From assembly GCA_963746905.1 (NCBI GenBank), contig CAVVCY010000001.1, forward strand, positions 248,001 through 312,000: DNA of 64,000 bases. The letters are read 5' to 3'. Of the stretch, positions 43,941 to 52,542 are shown in pieces. Source of the DNA: JALYNX01 sp963746905. Lineage in GTDB: Bacteria; Actinomycetota; Acidimicrobiia; Spongiisociales; ZC4RG35. The notes beneath the pieces were generated by a model. That model saw only the letters and a list, made by a program, of their open reading frames with translations, was not told the origin of the DNA and did no database searches. A program made the translations under genes and the position numbers. The number at the start of each line of letters is the position of its first letter. The first letter of the stretch is position 1.

Positions 43941-46550
43941 ATGCCAATTCTCTCCAAGGTTCTTCGCGCCGGGGAGGGCAAGACGCTCAGAGAGTTCCAG
44001 GGGATCACCACTGCTGTGAACCAGCTGGAGCCGGTCTTCGAAGCCCTGTCCGACGAAGAGCTAAAAGCCAAGACATCTGAATTCAAGAAGCGCCTCGAAT
44101 CAGGCGCCACCCTCGAGGACATCGAGGCTGAGGCTTTCGCCGTAGTTCGAGAAGCCGCCAAACGAGTCCTGGGCCAGCGTCACTATGACGTGCAAGTGGT
44201 TGGCGCCGCCGCCCTCCACAAGGGGATGGTCGCCGAGATGAAGACCGGTGAGGGCAAGACGCTGGTCTCGACCATGCCGGCCTATCTCAACGCCTTGAAC
44301 GGCCTGGGCGTGCACATGGTGACAGTGAACGACTACCTGGCCTCCCGCGACGCCGATTGGATGGGCGCCGTCCACCGGTTCCTGGGCCTGACCGTGGGGC
44401 TCATCCAGACCTCGATGAGCCCTGCCGAGCGCCAGCCTGCATACGCCTCGGACATCACGTACGGCACCAACAACGAGCTTGGCTTCGACTATCTCCGGGA
44501 CAACATGGCGATGCGCGCCGTGGACCGTGTCCAGCGCGGGCATCCATACGCAATCGTGGACGAGGTCGACTCGATCCTCATCGACGAAGCCCGAACCCCG
44601 CTGATCATTTCGGGAAGAGTCTCGGACAGTGCAAGGTGGTATCGCGATTTCGCCAAGCTCGCCAATCGGCTTCAGAAGGACCGCGACTATCAGGTCGATG
44701 AGCGCAAACGCCAGGTTCTGACCACCGAGGAAGGCGTGACCCTGGTCGAGCAGATGCTCGGTGTTGAGAATCTCTTCGACCATGCGGCGGTGGACTTTGT
44801 CCATCATCTGGAGGCTGCTCTCAAGGCCAAAGAGCTGTATCTACGTGATGTCGACTACCTGATCGACCATGGTGAAGTGAAGATCGTCGACGAGTTCACG
44901 GGTCGCGTCCTCGAGGGTCGTCGCTACTCCGAAGGACTCCACCAGGCTATCGAGGCCAAGGAGGGAGTGGCGGTCAAGGAGGAGAACCAGACCCTCGCCA
45001 CCATCACCCTCCAGAACTACTTTCGGCTGTACGAGAAGCTGGCAGGCATGACCGGTACGGCCGAGACCGAGGCCGCCGAGCTGGCCCAGATCTACAGCCT
45101 CGAGGTGATTGCGATCCCGACCAACGCACCTGTCGACCGCGCTGATGAGGGCGACCTGGTCTACAAAAGCGAAGACGGCAAGTACGAAGCGGTGGTGGAC
45201 GATGTTGCCGAGCGCAACAGCATCGGCCAACCGATTCTGTTGGGCACGGTTTCGATCGAGAAGTCGGAAAAGCTGTCGCGGCTCCTCGAGAAACGGGGCA
45301 TCAAGCACGAAGTTCTCAACGCCAAGCAGCATGCGCGAGAGGCTGACATCATCGCTCAGGCGGGTAGGCCCAGCGCGGTGACCGTGGCCACCAACATGGC
45401 CGGTCGTGGTGTGGACATCATGCTCGGCGGGAACCCCGAAGGCATGGCCCGAACCGAGTTGAAGCGGAGGGGCATCGCTCCCGACGATCCTTCGTATGCC
45501 GACCTAGAGAAGAAGCTCATCGACGAGTTCGAGCTTCAGATCGTCCCCGACAAGGACAAGGTGATCGGGGCCGGAGGGCTCTACGTCGTGGGGACCGAGC
45601 GTCACGAGTCGCGGCGCATCGACAACCAGCTGCGAGGTCGGTCGGGTCGCCAGGGGGACCCTGGCGAGTCCAGATTCTTCCTGTCTCTCGAAGACGAATT
45701 GATGCGCCGCTTCCAAGGGGAGTGGGTCACCGGTGTGATGGATCGCTTGAAGCTCCCCGAGGACCAGCCCATCGAGGCCAAGATGGTCAGTAAGGCAATC
45801 GAACGTGCCCAGCGCCAGGTCGAGTCCCAGAACTTCGAGATCCGCAAGAACGTCCTGAAGTACGACGAGGTCATGAACCGCCAACGCGAGGTGATCTACG
45901 AGTGGCGGAGGTCGATTCTCGAGGGCACTGCCGGGGACGACCTGATCGGTGATTGGATCGAGAGCGTGGTCACTGAGACTGTCGAGACCGGGATCGGCCC
46001 CGAAGTCCCCCGCAACGAGTGGGATTGGGAGGCACTGCGCCTCGAGCTCAGCCAGTACTACCCGACATCGATCGACCGATCGAGTTTCGAGGACTCCCCA
46101 AGCGTCGATGACGTCATCGAGTACGCGGTCGATCAGGGTGTGAAGGCCTATGAGCAGCGTGAGGCGGATCTCGGATCCGACGTTCTCCACCAGGTCGAGC
46201 GCTCGGTGATGCTCTCGGTCATCGACAACAAATGGCGGGAGCATCTCTCCGAGATGGACTACCTCCGTGCCGGGATCGGGTTGCGGGCCATGGGCCAGCG
46301 GGACCCGCTCGCGGAGTATCAGCGGGAGGCCTACGACATGTTCACCGAGATGGTCGACTCGGTGAAGCGCGACGCTGTCAAGTACTTGTTCCACGTCGAG
46401 CTCTCGCAGCCGAAGAGCGAGCCGCAGAGGGTGGAGCCGTTGCGCACCGGGGGGCCGGTGGCCCAGGCCTCTTCAGACAAGGTCGGTCGCAACGATCCAT
46501 GTCCCTGTGGCTCCGGAAAGAAGTACAAAAGATGTCATGGGGCGGCGTAA
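43941..46550 (+). CDS. secA: Preprotein translocase subunit SecA
   Basis: 869 aa, the usual size. Walker A is MKTGEGKTLVSTMPAYLNAL (near residue 98), the DEAD-like box is IVDEVDSILIDEARTPL, and GRVLEGRRYSEGLHQAIEAKE, NMAGRGVDIMLGGNPEG and QLRGRSGRQGDPGESRFFLSLED are highly conserved motor segments. The C-terminus carries the zinc/SecB-type motif NDPCPCGSGKKYKRCHG. SecA is the ATPase motor that drives pre-proteins through SecYEG. A type B repeat lies between its stop and prfB. Confidence 0.97.
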   Translation: MPILSKVLRAGEGKTLREFQGITTAVNQLEPVFEALSDEELKAKTSEFKKRLESGATLEDIEAEAFAVVREAAKRVLGQRHYDVQVVGAAALHKGMVAEMKTGEGKTLVSTMPAYLNALNGLGVHMVTVNDYLASRDADWMGAVHRFLGLTVGLIQTSMSPAERQPAYASDITYGTNNELGFDYLRDNMAMRAVDRVQRGHPYAIVDEVDSILIDEARTPLIISGRVSDSARWYRDFAKLANRLQKDRDYQVDERKRQVLTTEEGVTLVEQMLGVENLFDHAAVDFVHHLEAALKAKELYLRDVDYLIDHGEVKIVDEFTGRVLEGRRYSEGLHQAIEAKEGVAVKEENQTLATITLQNYFRLYEKLAGMTGTAETEAAELAQIYSLEVIAIPTNAPVDRADEGDLVYKSEDGKYEAVVDDVAERNSIGQPILLGTVSIEKSEKLSRLLEKRGIKHEVLNAKQHAREADIIAQAGRPSAVTVATNMAGRGVDIMLGGNPEGMARTELKRRGIAPDDPSYADLEKKLIDEFELQIVPDKDKVIGAGGLYVVGTERHESRRIDNQLRGRSGRQGDPGESRFFLSLEDELMRRFQGEWVTGVMDRLKLPEDQPIEAKMVSKAIERAQRQVESQNFEIRKNVLKYDEVMNRQREVIYEWRRSILEGTAGDDLIGDWIESVVTETVETGIGPEVPRNEWDWEALRLELSQYYPTSIDRSSFEDSPSVDDVIEYAVDQGVKAYEQREADLGSDVLHQVERSVMLSVIDNKWREHLSEMDYLRAGIGLRAMGQRDPLAEYQREAYDMFTEMVDSVKRDAVKYLFHVELSQPKSEPQRVEPLRTGGPVAQASSDKVGRNDPCPCGSGKKYKRCHGAA

Positions 46551-46551
46551 G

Positions 46552-46584
46552 CCGTTGACCGTGCACCGTTGACCGTTCACCGTC
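46552..46584 (+). repeat. Type B 33-bp repeat, copy 2
   Basis: 31 of 33 bases identical to 42556-42588. It starts 2 bp after the secA stop and ends at the base before the first possible prfB ATG, so it fills the region where a ribosome-binding site would lie. Confidence 0.7.
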
Positions 46585-47718
46585 ATGAGCATGGAATCCT
46601 CCGATCCGAAGGAAGCTGTTGCCGACTTGCGTCAGCGGCTGGTCGAGGCGCGCCGATTCCTGGATCTCGACACCAAGGAGAAGGAGCTCGGCGCCCTCCG
46701 CGAGGAAGCCGCCGCTCCAGCCCTGTGGGAGGATCCTGATCGAGCCCGCACCGTCAGTCGCCGGCTCTCTCGTTACGAGTCGTTGTTCGACCTGATCGGT
46801 GGCCTTTCGGCGAAGCTCGACGACGCAGAAGTTCTGCTTGACATGGCCCAGGAAGCCGACGACGCGGCATCGCGTGAAGAGGCCATTGCCGAGCTCGGGG
46901 AGGTGTCGGCCGATCTGGACAAACTCGAGCTCGAATCTCTGTTCTACGACGAATACGATGAGGAGGACGCCATTCTCAGTGTCCATGCCGGCGCTGGTGG
47001 CGTTGATGCTCAGGACTGGGCTGACATGCTGGCCCGGATGTACCAGCGGTTTCTGACCGACTCCGGTTTCTCTGTAACAGTCGAAGAAGTGACTGAGGGT
47101 GAGGAGGCAGGGATCAAATCTGCAACGTTCACTGTTAGAGGCGACCGCGCCTATGGGACTCTTGAGAGTGAGCGCGGAGTCCACCGATTGGTGAGGATCA
47201 GCCCGTTCGACGCCAACGCCAGGCGTCAGACCTCCTTCGCCGGTGTGGATGTGGTCCCCGATCTGGGAGACCAGGCAAAGGTCGAGGTCGACGAAGATGA
47301 CATTCGGATCGATACCTATCGCTCGCAAGGCGCAGGCGGCCAGCACGTGAACAAAACGGACTCGGCCGTCCGGATCACCCACATTCCGACCGGGATCGTC
47401 GTCCAATGCCAGAACGAGAGGTCACAGCTGCAGAACAAGGCGAGAGCAATGGCCATGCTCCAATCCAAGCTGGCCCAACTCGCACGTCAGGAGAGAATCG
47501 ACCATCTGAACGAGATCAGGGGGGACAAAGGGGAGGCCGCCTGGGGCCGTCAGATCCGCAGCTACGTCATGCAGCCTTACCAGATGGTCAAGGACCTTCG
47601 GACCGACGAAGAGGTCGGGAACATTCAGGGCGTCCTTGATGGGGATGTGGCGCCGTTTGTCGAGGCCTACCTTCGCTGGCGGCGGGCGAATCATGAGGCG
47701 TCTTCTGATTCCACCTAG
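46585..47718 (+). CDS. prfB: Peptide chain release factor 2
   Basis: 377 aa in one frame. The N-terminal coiled-coil domain precedes the codon-reading SPF tripeptide (VRISPFDANARRQTSFAG), the RF2 hallmark for UGA/UAA, and the peptidyl-tRNA hydrolysis loop GAGGQHVNKTDSAVRITH. No programmed frameshift is needed, as the frame is continuous from the start. An internal ATG at 46591 is an alternative start, because no Shine-Dalgarno precedes 46585. Releases nascent chains in the ribosome. Confidence 0.95.
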   Translation: MSMESSDPKEAVADLRQRLVEARRFLDLDTKEKELGALREEAAAPALWEDPDRARTVSRRLSRYESLFDLIGGLSAKLDDAEVLLDMAQEADDAASREEAIAELGEVSADLDKLELESLFYDEYDEEDAILSVHAGAGGVDAQDWADMLARMYQRFLTDSGFSVTVEEVTEGEEAGIKSATFTVRGDRAYGTLESERGVHRLVRISPFDANARRQTSFAGVDVVPDLGDQAKVEVDEDDIRIDTYRSQGAGGQHVNKTDSAVRITHIPTGIVVQCQNERSQLQNKARAMAMLQSKLAQLARQERIDHLNEIRGDKGEAAWGRQIRSYVMQPYQMVKDLRTDEEVGNIQGVLDGDVAPFVEAYLRWRRANHEASSDST

Positions 47719-47789
47719 CCGGCAGTGTCGGGTTACCGTCCTCCGTTCTGCGGCTGGAGGCAGATGCCTGCGAGACTGCTCCTGATCCC

Positions 47790-48479
47790 ATGATCCGACT
47801 CGAAAACGTCACCAAGGTCTACGAGGGCGGCACTATCGCTGCTCACGATGTCTCGTTCGAGATGCAAAAGGGCGAGTTCACCTTCCTCGTGGGGCCTTCA
47901 GGATCCGGCAAGTCGACCTTGATCCGGTTGATGTTGCGTGACGAGCCGGTTACTCGGGGCAAGATCTGGGTCGCCGGTAAGGACATCACCACTCTCCCCA
48001 AGTGGAAGATTCCCTTCCTCCGACGCTCGGTCGGGACCGTCTTCCAGGACTACAAGCTTCTTCCGAACAAGACCGTGGGCGAAAATGTGGCCTTCGCCTT
48101 GGAGGTATTGGGACGGCCTCGGTCGGTGATCGGCCCCCAGGTGGAACAGGTACTCGACCTGGTCGGCCTCTCCGACAAGGTCGCCCGGTATCCGAAGCAA
48201 CTCTCCGGTGGGGAACAGCAACGCGTTTCAGTTGCTCGGGCTTTTGTGAACCGCCCACCCATAATGCTTTGTGATGAGCCAACAGGGAATCTCGACCCGA
48301 AGACTTCGGTCGGGATCATGAAGCTCCTCGACCGGATCAACAGGACCGGGACCACCATCGTGATGGCCACTCACGACCACGCCATCGTCGACGCGATGCA
48401 GCGACGAGTCGTCGCCCTCGACCAGGGCCGCGTGATGCGGGACGAAGAAGCGGGCCGGTACGAGAAGGTGCCGGAGTGA
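47790..48479 (+). CDS. ftsE: Cell division ATP-binding protein FtsE
   Basis: 229 aa ABC ATPase: Walker A GPSGSGKST (about 35-43), Q-loop in VFQDYKLLPNKTV, signature LSGGEQQRV, Walker B IMLCDEPTG and the H-loop MATHDH. FtsE with FtsX forms a membrane complex that activates peptidoglycan hydrolases at the septum. Its stop overlaps ftsX by 4 bp. Other ABC families share these motifs, but the neighbour fixes the identity. Confidence 0.95.
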   Translation: MIRLENVTKVYEGGTIAAHDVSFEMQKGEFTFLVGPSGSGKSTLIRLMLRDEPVTRGKIWVAGKDITTLPKWKIPFLRRSVGTVFQDYKLLPNKTVGENVAFALEVLGRPRSVIGPQVEQVLDLVGLSDKVARYPKQLSGGEQQRVSVARAFVNRPPIMLCDEPTGNLDPKTSVGIMKLLDRINRTGTTIVMATHDHAIVDAMQRRVVALDQGRVMRDEEAGRYEKVPE

Positions 48480-49420
48480 GTCGACTGTTCTTCCTGATCC
48501 GGGAGGCGCTCGTCAATCTTCGACGGAACCTGCTCGTAGTAGCTGGGGCGGTGCTCGCCGTTTTCATTTCGCTCACCCTGGCCTTTGCGGCCCTTGTTGC
48601 CAACGAGGTCCTTCGCACCTGGATCGCCGGCTGGCAGGAAGGGGTCCACGTCATCGCCTTTCTGAACGATGAAGGGGTGAATGGCGTCCCGGTGGGGGCC
48701 CACCAGGCGTTGTTGGATGAGGTCCTGACCTGGGAAGAGGTGAAGAAGCCGGACGGAGCCTTCTATGTCAGCAAGGCACAAGCCTGGGAGGAGTACCAGA
48801 AGTTGTTCGCGGGTCAGGACGAGCTGCTTGAGATCGATCCCACCGTACTCCCGGCTTCGATTCGGATTGAGCTCGTCGACATTGCACTCCACGAGTCGGT
48901 GGCTTTCAAACTTCGAGAACAGCAGCAGGTGGTGCGCGAGGTGCGAACCGCGGCCGACGAGATCGAACAGTTACAGAACTTGAGAGATGTGGTGAGGGTC
49001 CTCGGGATCGGTGCCGCTGTCGTGCTTGGGCTCGCTGCGGTGGTGCTCATAGCGAACACCATTCGTCTCGCCATTTACGCCCGCCGCGACGAGGTCGAGA
49101 TCATGAGGCTGGTGGGCGCTTCGAACTGGTACATCAGGATCCCGTTCCTGTTGGAGGGGATGATCGAGGGCCTGCTTGGGGCTGCGGCTGCGGTCTTCGT
49201 GGTGTGGCTGGCCGCCGCCCGCCTTTCCGACGCCTTCTCCGGTTTCGGGCTGTTCCGATTCGAAGTGGACAGCGACTTCTTCCTGCGTTGGGGTCTCATA
49301 TTCCTCCTTTTTGGAGTTCTGGCCGGGGTCATTGGGTCGATGCTGGGCCTGAGCCGACATCTGAGGGAGTCGGAAGGTGTTGGCTCCGAAGTGCCCACGG
49401 GGACGTTGGAGCGGGTCTGA
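48476..49420 (+). CDS. ftsX: Cell division protein FtsX (permease-like)
   Basis: 314 aa from a GTG overlapping ftsE. One N-terminal helix (LLVVAGAVLAVFISLTLAFAA) is followed by a large extracytoplasmic domain and three C-terminal helices with the DEVEIMRLVGASNWYIRIPFLLEGMIEG motif of the FtsX/MacB permease domain. It transmits FtsE ATP hydrolysis to outside hydrolase partners such as RipC-type proteins; none of those is adjacent. The gene is followed directly by smpB. Confidence 0.95.
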   Translation: MSRLFFLIREALVNLRRNLLVVAGAVLAVFISLTLAFAALVANEVLRTWIAGWQEGVHVIAFLNDEGVNGVPVGAHQALLDEVLTWEEVKKPDGAFYVSKAQAWEEYQKLFAGQDELLEIDPTVLPASIRIELVDIALHESVAFKLREQQQVVREVRTAADEIEQLQNLRDVVRVLGIGAAVVLGLAAVVLIANTIRLAIYARRDEVEIMRLVGASNWYIRIPFLLEGMIEGLLGAAAAVFVVWLAAARLSDAFSGFGLFRFEVDSDFFLRWGLIFLLFGVLAGVIGSMLGLSRHLRESEGVGSEVPTGTLERV

Positions 49421-49903
49421 GTGGGCCGCTCGGAGCCGTCCGGGCGAGTCAAGATCATCGCCTCCAACCGTCGGGCGCGTCACAACTACTCCGTCGTCGA
49501 GACCTTTGAGGCGGGCCTGGTCTTGTTTGGGTCTGAGGTGAAGTCCTTACGCGAGGGGCGTATGGACCTCAAGGATTCCTACGGGCTGGTTCGCGCCGGA
49601 GAGATGTTTCTGGTGGGGTCGTATATCGGTCCGTATGAGTTCGCCCGAGAAGGTGGCCACGAGGCGGAGCGCGATCGCAAACTGCTTCTGCACCGCAGGG
49701 AGATCGATCGGATCGCCGGCCAGGTGGCTGAGAAGGGACTGACCCTGGTCCCGCTCCAGGTGTACTTCAAGGAGGGGAACGCAAAGGTCGAGATCGGCCT
49801 GGCCAAGGGCAAGACCTCATATGACAAGCGACAGACTCTCCGCGATCGGGACCACGACCGAGAGATGGAGAGGGCCGCTTCGCAGGCGAGGCGAAAGTCT
49901 TAG
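49421..49903 (+). CDS. smpB: SsrA-binding protein SmpB
   Basis: 160 aa from a GTG right after the ftsX stop. ASNRRARHNYSVVETFEAGLVLFGSEVKSLREGRMDLKDSYGLV is the OB-fold core, PLQVYFKEGNAKVEIGLAKGKTSYDKRQTLRDRDHDREMER the conserved C-terminal region. It binds tmRNA and delivers it to stalled ribosomes. The tmRNA gene lies about 110 bp downstream, making ssrA and smpB direct neighbours. Confidence 0.97.
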   Translation: MGRSEPSGRVKIIASNRRARHNYSVVETFEAGLVLFGSEVKSLREGRMDLKDSYGLVRAGEMFLVGSYIGPYEFAREGGHEAERDRKLLLHRREIDRIAGQVAEKGLTLVPLQVYFKEGNAKVEIGLAKGKTSYDKRQTLRDRDHDREMERAASQARRKS

Positions 49904-49968
49904 GTCTCAAGTCCCAGGTCTCAGGCCAAAAACCTCTGCATTCTGGCTCGTGGCTTGAGACTTGAGGC
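49902..49968. repeat. Type A intergenic repeat, copy 2
   Basis: Starts with AGGTCTCAAGTCCC and ends with GGCTTGAGACTTGAGGC, so the ends are inverted. Its middle (CCAAAAACCTCTGC) matches the middle of copy 1 in reverse orientation (GAGGTTTTGC), so the copies are homologous. Position: between the smpB stop and tmRNA. Confidence 0.6.
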
Positions 49969-50016
49969 ACGTCGGGAGAATCAGTAGTTCCCACCCGGTA
50001 GACTGCTCGTACCCAT

Positions 50017-50366
50017 GGGGGTGAAACGGTTTCGACGTCGAGTGTTGAAGCGTTGGAAGCGAGCCGGGGTCTCCGGGGCCTCGTCAACAAACCGGAAAAA
50101 CCAATAAGTGCCGAAGATAACTTCGCACTGGCTGCCTAATTAAGTAGCCCGTCCGCCCGGCCGGCTCCCGCACGGCAGGGATCGGGCGTCGCACTGCGGG
50201 GCGCTCTCCACGGGATTCCGGGACCGTGGGGCTAAGACAACTCCGGATAGGCATGGGAAAACTCGTCGTCAGAGTTCCCGCCGCCGAAGCTCGCTGACGA
50301 CTGCGCTCGGAGATGCCAACGCCGAGGGCTCGACGGACCGGGGTTCGACTCCCCGCACCTCCACCA
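50017..50366 (+). ncRNA. ssrA: Transfer-messenger RNA (tmRNA)
   Basis: 350 nt. The 5' end (GGGGGTGAAACGGTTTCGAC) pairs with the 3' acceptor (CACCTCCACCA), and the T-arm GGTTCGACTCC is present, so both halves of the tRNA-like domain are intact. The tag frame likely resumes at GCC 50110 and reads AEDNFALAA before TAA (50137-50139). ALAA is the usual C-terminal degradation signal recognised by ClpXP, which is also encoded in this window. CCA is encoded. It rescues ribosomes stuck on messages without stop codons, with SmpB. Confidence 0.95.
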
Positions 50367-50386
50367 TCCCAACCTACGATCGCGGT

Positions 50387-50902
50387 GTGGGACTCTCCAC
50401 CGACCTCGGATTCCAATACCGGGCGCCGAATTGGGCGCAACGCGCGGCGGCGCGGGTCGGAACCACCCGGGTCGCTTCTTCCGTCTCGCGCGTGGTGATG
50501 CCCGGCTTGGACGGTTTCATCCTGAGGCTCAGCGGGGGGAAATCCACTGCCACCACCTGGCTGCTGGGGATCCCCACGCTGTGGCTGACCACCCGCGGTG
50601 CACGCAGCGGCCAGTTGCGGCAAGTGCCTTTGCTTGGCGTACCAATCGACGACGACCTGGCTTTGCTCGGGACCCGGTTCGGGTATGAGGCGACCCCAGC
50701 CTGGGTCTTCAATATCGAGGCCGATCCCGAGGTCGATGTCGCCTATCGCGGGAGATCTGTCCCTGCGACCGCGAGAGCGGCCGGGCCGGAGGAGGAGGGC
50801 CGGATCTGGGCTCGCGCCGGTCAGATCTATCCCGGCTATCTGCTCTATGCCGATCGTGCCCCGCACCGCCAGATCCGGGTGTTTGTGATCGAATCTCGGT
50901 GA
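50387..50902 (+). CDS. Deazaflavin (F420)-dependent nitroreductase family protein
   Basis: 171 aa from a GTG 20 bp after tmRNA. LTTRGARSGQLRQVPLLGVPIDDDLALLGTRFG and PAWVFNIEADPEVDVAYRGRSVPATARA carry the DDN-type split-barrel wording, as in the protein at 14400-14873 but only distantly related. A cofactor role for F420 is inferred from the family and from cofD/cofE here; FMN or heme-binding members exist. It is followed by a ferredoxin gene, which could point to a redox partner, but that is speculation. Confidence 0.8.
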   Translation: MGLSTDLGFQYRAPNWAQRAAARVGTTRVASSVSRVVMPGLDGFILRLSGGKSTATTWLLGIPTLWLTTRGARSGQLRQVPLLGVPIDDDLALLGTRFGYEATPAWVFNIEADPEVDVAYRGRSVPATARAAGPEEEGRIWARAGQIYPGYLLYADRAPHRQIRVFVIESR

Positions 50903-50947
50903 GTGCGATAGGGTCCGGAGTGAGCGGTTTGCGATCGAGGTGAGGAA

Positions 50948-51262
50948 TTGGCCGACAAGACACAGCTAATGGTTTGGATCGACCAAGACCTCTGCACCGG
51001 TGACGGCATATGTGAGGAGATCACTCCCGACGTCTTTGTCGGCAGAGACGATGGCTTGTGGGTGGTCAAGGAAGAGGCCAAGCATTTCGGGCGCACTGTC
51101 GTCTTCGATGGGGTCGAAGGAGACGGCCACGGCCCGGAGGGCTCCCGAGGTCTCGCCCGGATTCCGGACGCTCTGGTCGCTGACGCAATCGAGTCTGCGG
51201 AGGAGTGCCCGGGGGAATGCATCATGATCGAGCCCTATCGGGAGGATGCGGTTCTCGGATAG
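50948..51262 (+). CDS. Single-cluster ferredoxin ([3Fe-4S]-type)
   Basis: 104 aa from a TTG. VWIDQDLCTGDGICEEITPDVF supplies the first two cluster cysteines (C-x5-C) and EECPGECIMIE the last with Pro. The acidic linker between them is longer than in minimal ~65-residue ferredoxins. Such proteins in actinobacteria usually pass electrons to cytochrome P450s or other monooxygenases; no P450 gene lies in the window. It sits 45 bp after the F420-type reductase and 12 bp before the next gene. Confidence 0.85.
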   Translation: MADKTQLMVWIDQDLCTGDGICEEITPDVFVGRDDGLWVVKEEAKHFGRTVVFDGVEGDGHGPEGSRGLARIPDALVADAIESAEECPGECIMIEPYREDAVLG

Positions 51263-51274
51263 AAGGAGCAGGTA

Positions 51275-51592
51275 GTGGAACACCAGGACCTACGACCAAT
51301 CGAGCGAGTGATCGTCCGACTTCACGAAGCCGGTCAGGAGCCACCCGAGATTTCGCGCCGCGTCGGCAAGAAGCCCGGGACCGTCACCCGGATCATGACC
51401 ATGATCGACCTGAGGTCCGACTCGCCGATGATCCATGTCGTCGATGATGAGGCTCTCAGACCGGTGGAGCGGGTCGTGATGAAGCTGAGAGACCGGGGCG
51501 AGAGCTACGGAGAGATCGGAATCCGCCTCCGCAAGAGCGGCGAGCAGGTTCGGCGGATCGAGAGTTACGCCCGACTCAAGCTGGAGGCCTGA
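51275..51592 (+). CDS. Small protein with two tandem HTH-like units
   Basis: 105 aa from a GTG. Two similar halves can be aligned: LRPIERVIVRLHEAGQEPPEISRRVGKKPGTVTRI and LRPVERVVMKLRDRGESYGEIGIRLRKSGEQVRRI. Each has the helix-turn-helix look of sigma-region-4 or LuxR-type DNA-binding domains (E.I..R...K....V.RI). There is no receiver or sensor part, so it is probably a small DNA-binding protein. Family unknown to me. It is closely spaced with the upstream ferredoxin gene, so coexpression is likely. Confidence 0.65.
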   Translation: MEHQDLRPIERVIVRLHEAGQEPPEISRRVGKKPGTVTRIMTMIDLRSDSPMIHVVDDEALRPVERVVMKLRDRGESYGEIGIRLRKSGEQVRRIESYARLKLEA

Positions 51593-51630
51593 GCCCGGGA
51601 TTCGAACCCGGTGCGGGTACCGTCTCGGGC

Positions 51631-52542
51631 GTGAGCAACCTCCCCTCGAGGGTCACGGTCACGGAGTCATCGTCTCGTGATGGGCTCCAATCCCTTGGTG
51701 TCGCGATTCCAACGCAGTCGAAGGTCGGCTTGATCGAGGCATTGGCCGGCACCGGACTGCGGTCATTCGATGCGGTCTCCTTCGTCAGTTCGAAGGCCGT
51801 TCCCCAGATGGCGGATGGTGCCGAAGTCTTGGCGGGACTTCGAGAGCGCGACGACCTCGAATTGTGGGGGCTGGTGCCCAACATGAAGGGATTGGAATCT
51901 GCCCTCGAAGCGGGTCTGACCAGCATCGGGCTTCTCACTGCGGCCTCTGACACCTTTAACCAGCGCAATATCAATGCAACGGTTGACGAGTCGATGCACC
52001 GGATCCGTCGCATCCTGTCCGAGGCGCCGGGAGGGCTCCGGTTCCGGGGTTATGTGTCGACTGCCACTCACTGCCCGTTCGAAGGCGAGCAAGAGCCCGA
52101 TTGGGTGGCTCATCTCGTCGAGACCCTGCTCGAGTGGGGGGTCGATGAGGTCTTTCTGGGTGAGACTCTCGGTCAGGCAACCCCCGCTCACATCAACCGT
52201 CTTCTCGATGAGGTGCTCGACCTCGTGGCAGTGGAGAAAGTCGGTGTGCATTTCCACGACACATACGGGCAGGCGATCGCGAACACGATGGTTGCTCTGG
52301 AGCGAGGCATCGACAAGATGGACTCATCGGCGGGAGGGTTGGGCGGCTGCCCCTACGCACCGGGCGCCACGGGCAATCTGGCCACCGAGGACCTGCTTTG
52401 GATGCTCGACGGGCTGGCGGTGAGCCATGACATCGACATCGTCGGTGTGGCTCATGTCGCCCGCGATTTCTGTGAAGCGAACGATCTCAACTACGCCAGC
52501 AAGGCGGGGCGAGCCCTGCTTGCCGCCGAGGCGCCAGTGTGA
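51631..52542 (+). CDS. Hydroxymethylglutaryl-CoA lyase family protein
   Basis: 303 aa from a GTG at 51631. The HMGL-like TIM barrel opens with TVTESSSRDGLQSLG (metal Asp in RDG), then FDAVSFVSSKAVPQMAD, the HxH metal pair VGVHFHDTYGQAI and the catalytic loop DSSAGGLGGCPYAPGATGNLATED, whose Cys is the signature of HMG-CoA lyase. It would split HMG-CoA into acetoacetate and acetyl-CoA, the last step of leucine catabolism. It overlaps an acyl-CoA dehydrogenase gene by 4 bp, consistent with that pathway. Related citramalate-type lyases lack the GLGGCPYAPGA wording. Confidence 0.92.
   Translation: MSNLPSRVTVTESSSRDGLQSLGVAIPTQSKVGLIEALAGTGLRSFDAVSFVSSKAVPQMADGAEVLAGLRERDDLELWGLVPNMKGLESALEAGLTSIGLLTAASDTFNQRNINATVDESMHRIRRILSEAPGGLRFRGYVSTATHCPFEGEQEPDWVAHLVETLLEWGVDEVFLGETLGQATPAHINRLLDEVLDLVAVEKVGVHFHDTYGQAIANTMVALERGIDKMDSSAGGLGGCPYAPGATGNLATEDLLWMLDGLAVSHDIDIVGVAHVARDFCEANDLNYASKAGRALLAAEAPV

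Noticed and set aside
46585..46700. Programmed +1 frameshift in prfB
   Set aside because: The gene is open in one frame from the ATG and has no in-frame UGA near codon 25.
45504..47406. Long - strand frames opposite secA and prfB
   Set aside because: Mirror frames of highly conserved genes; no ribosome-binding site and no recognisable domain.
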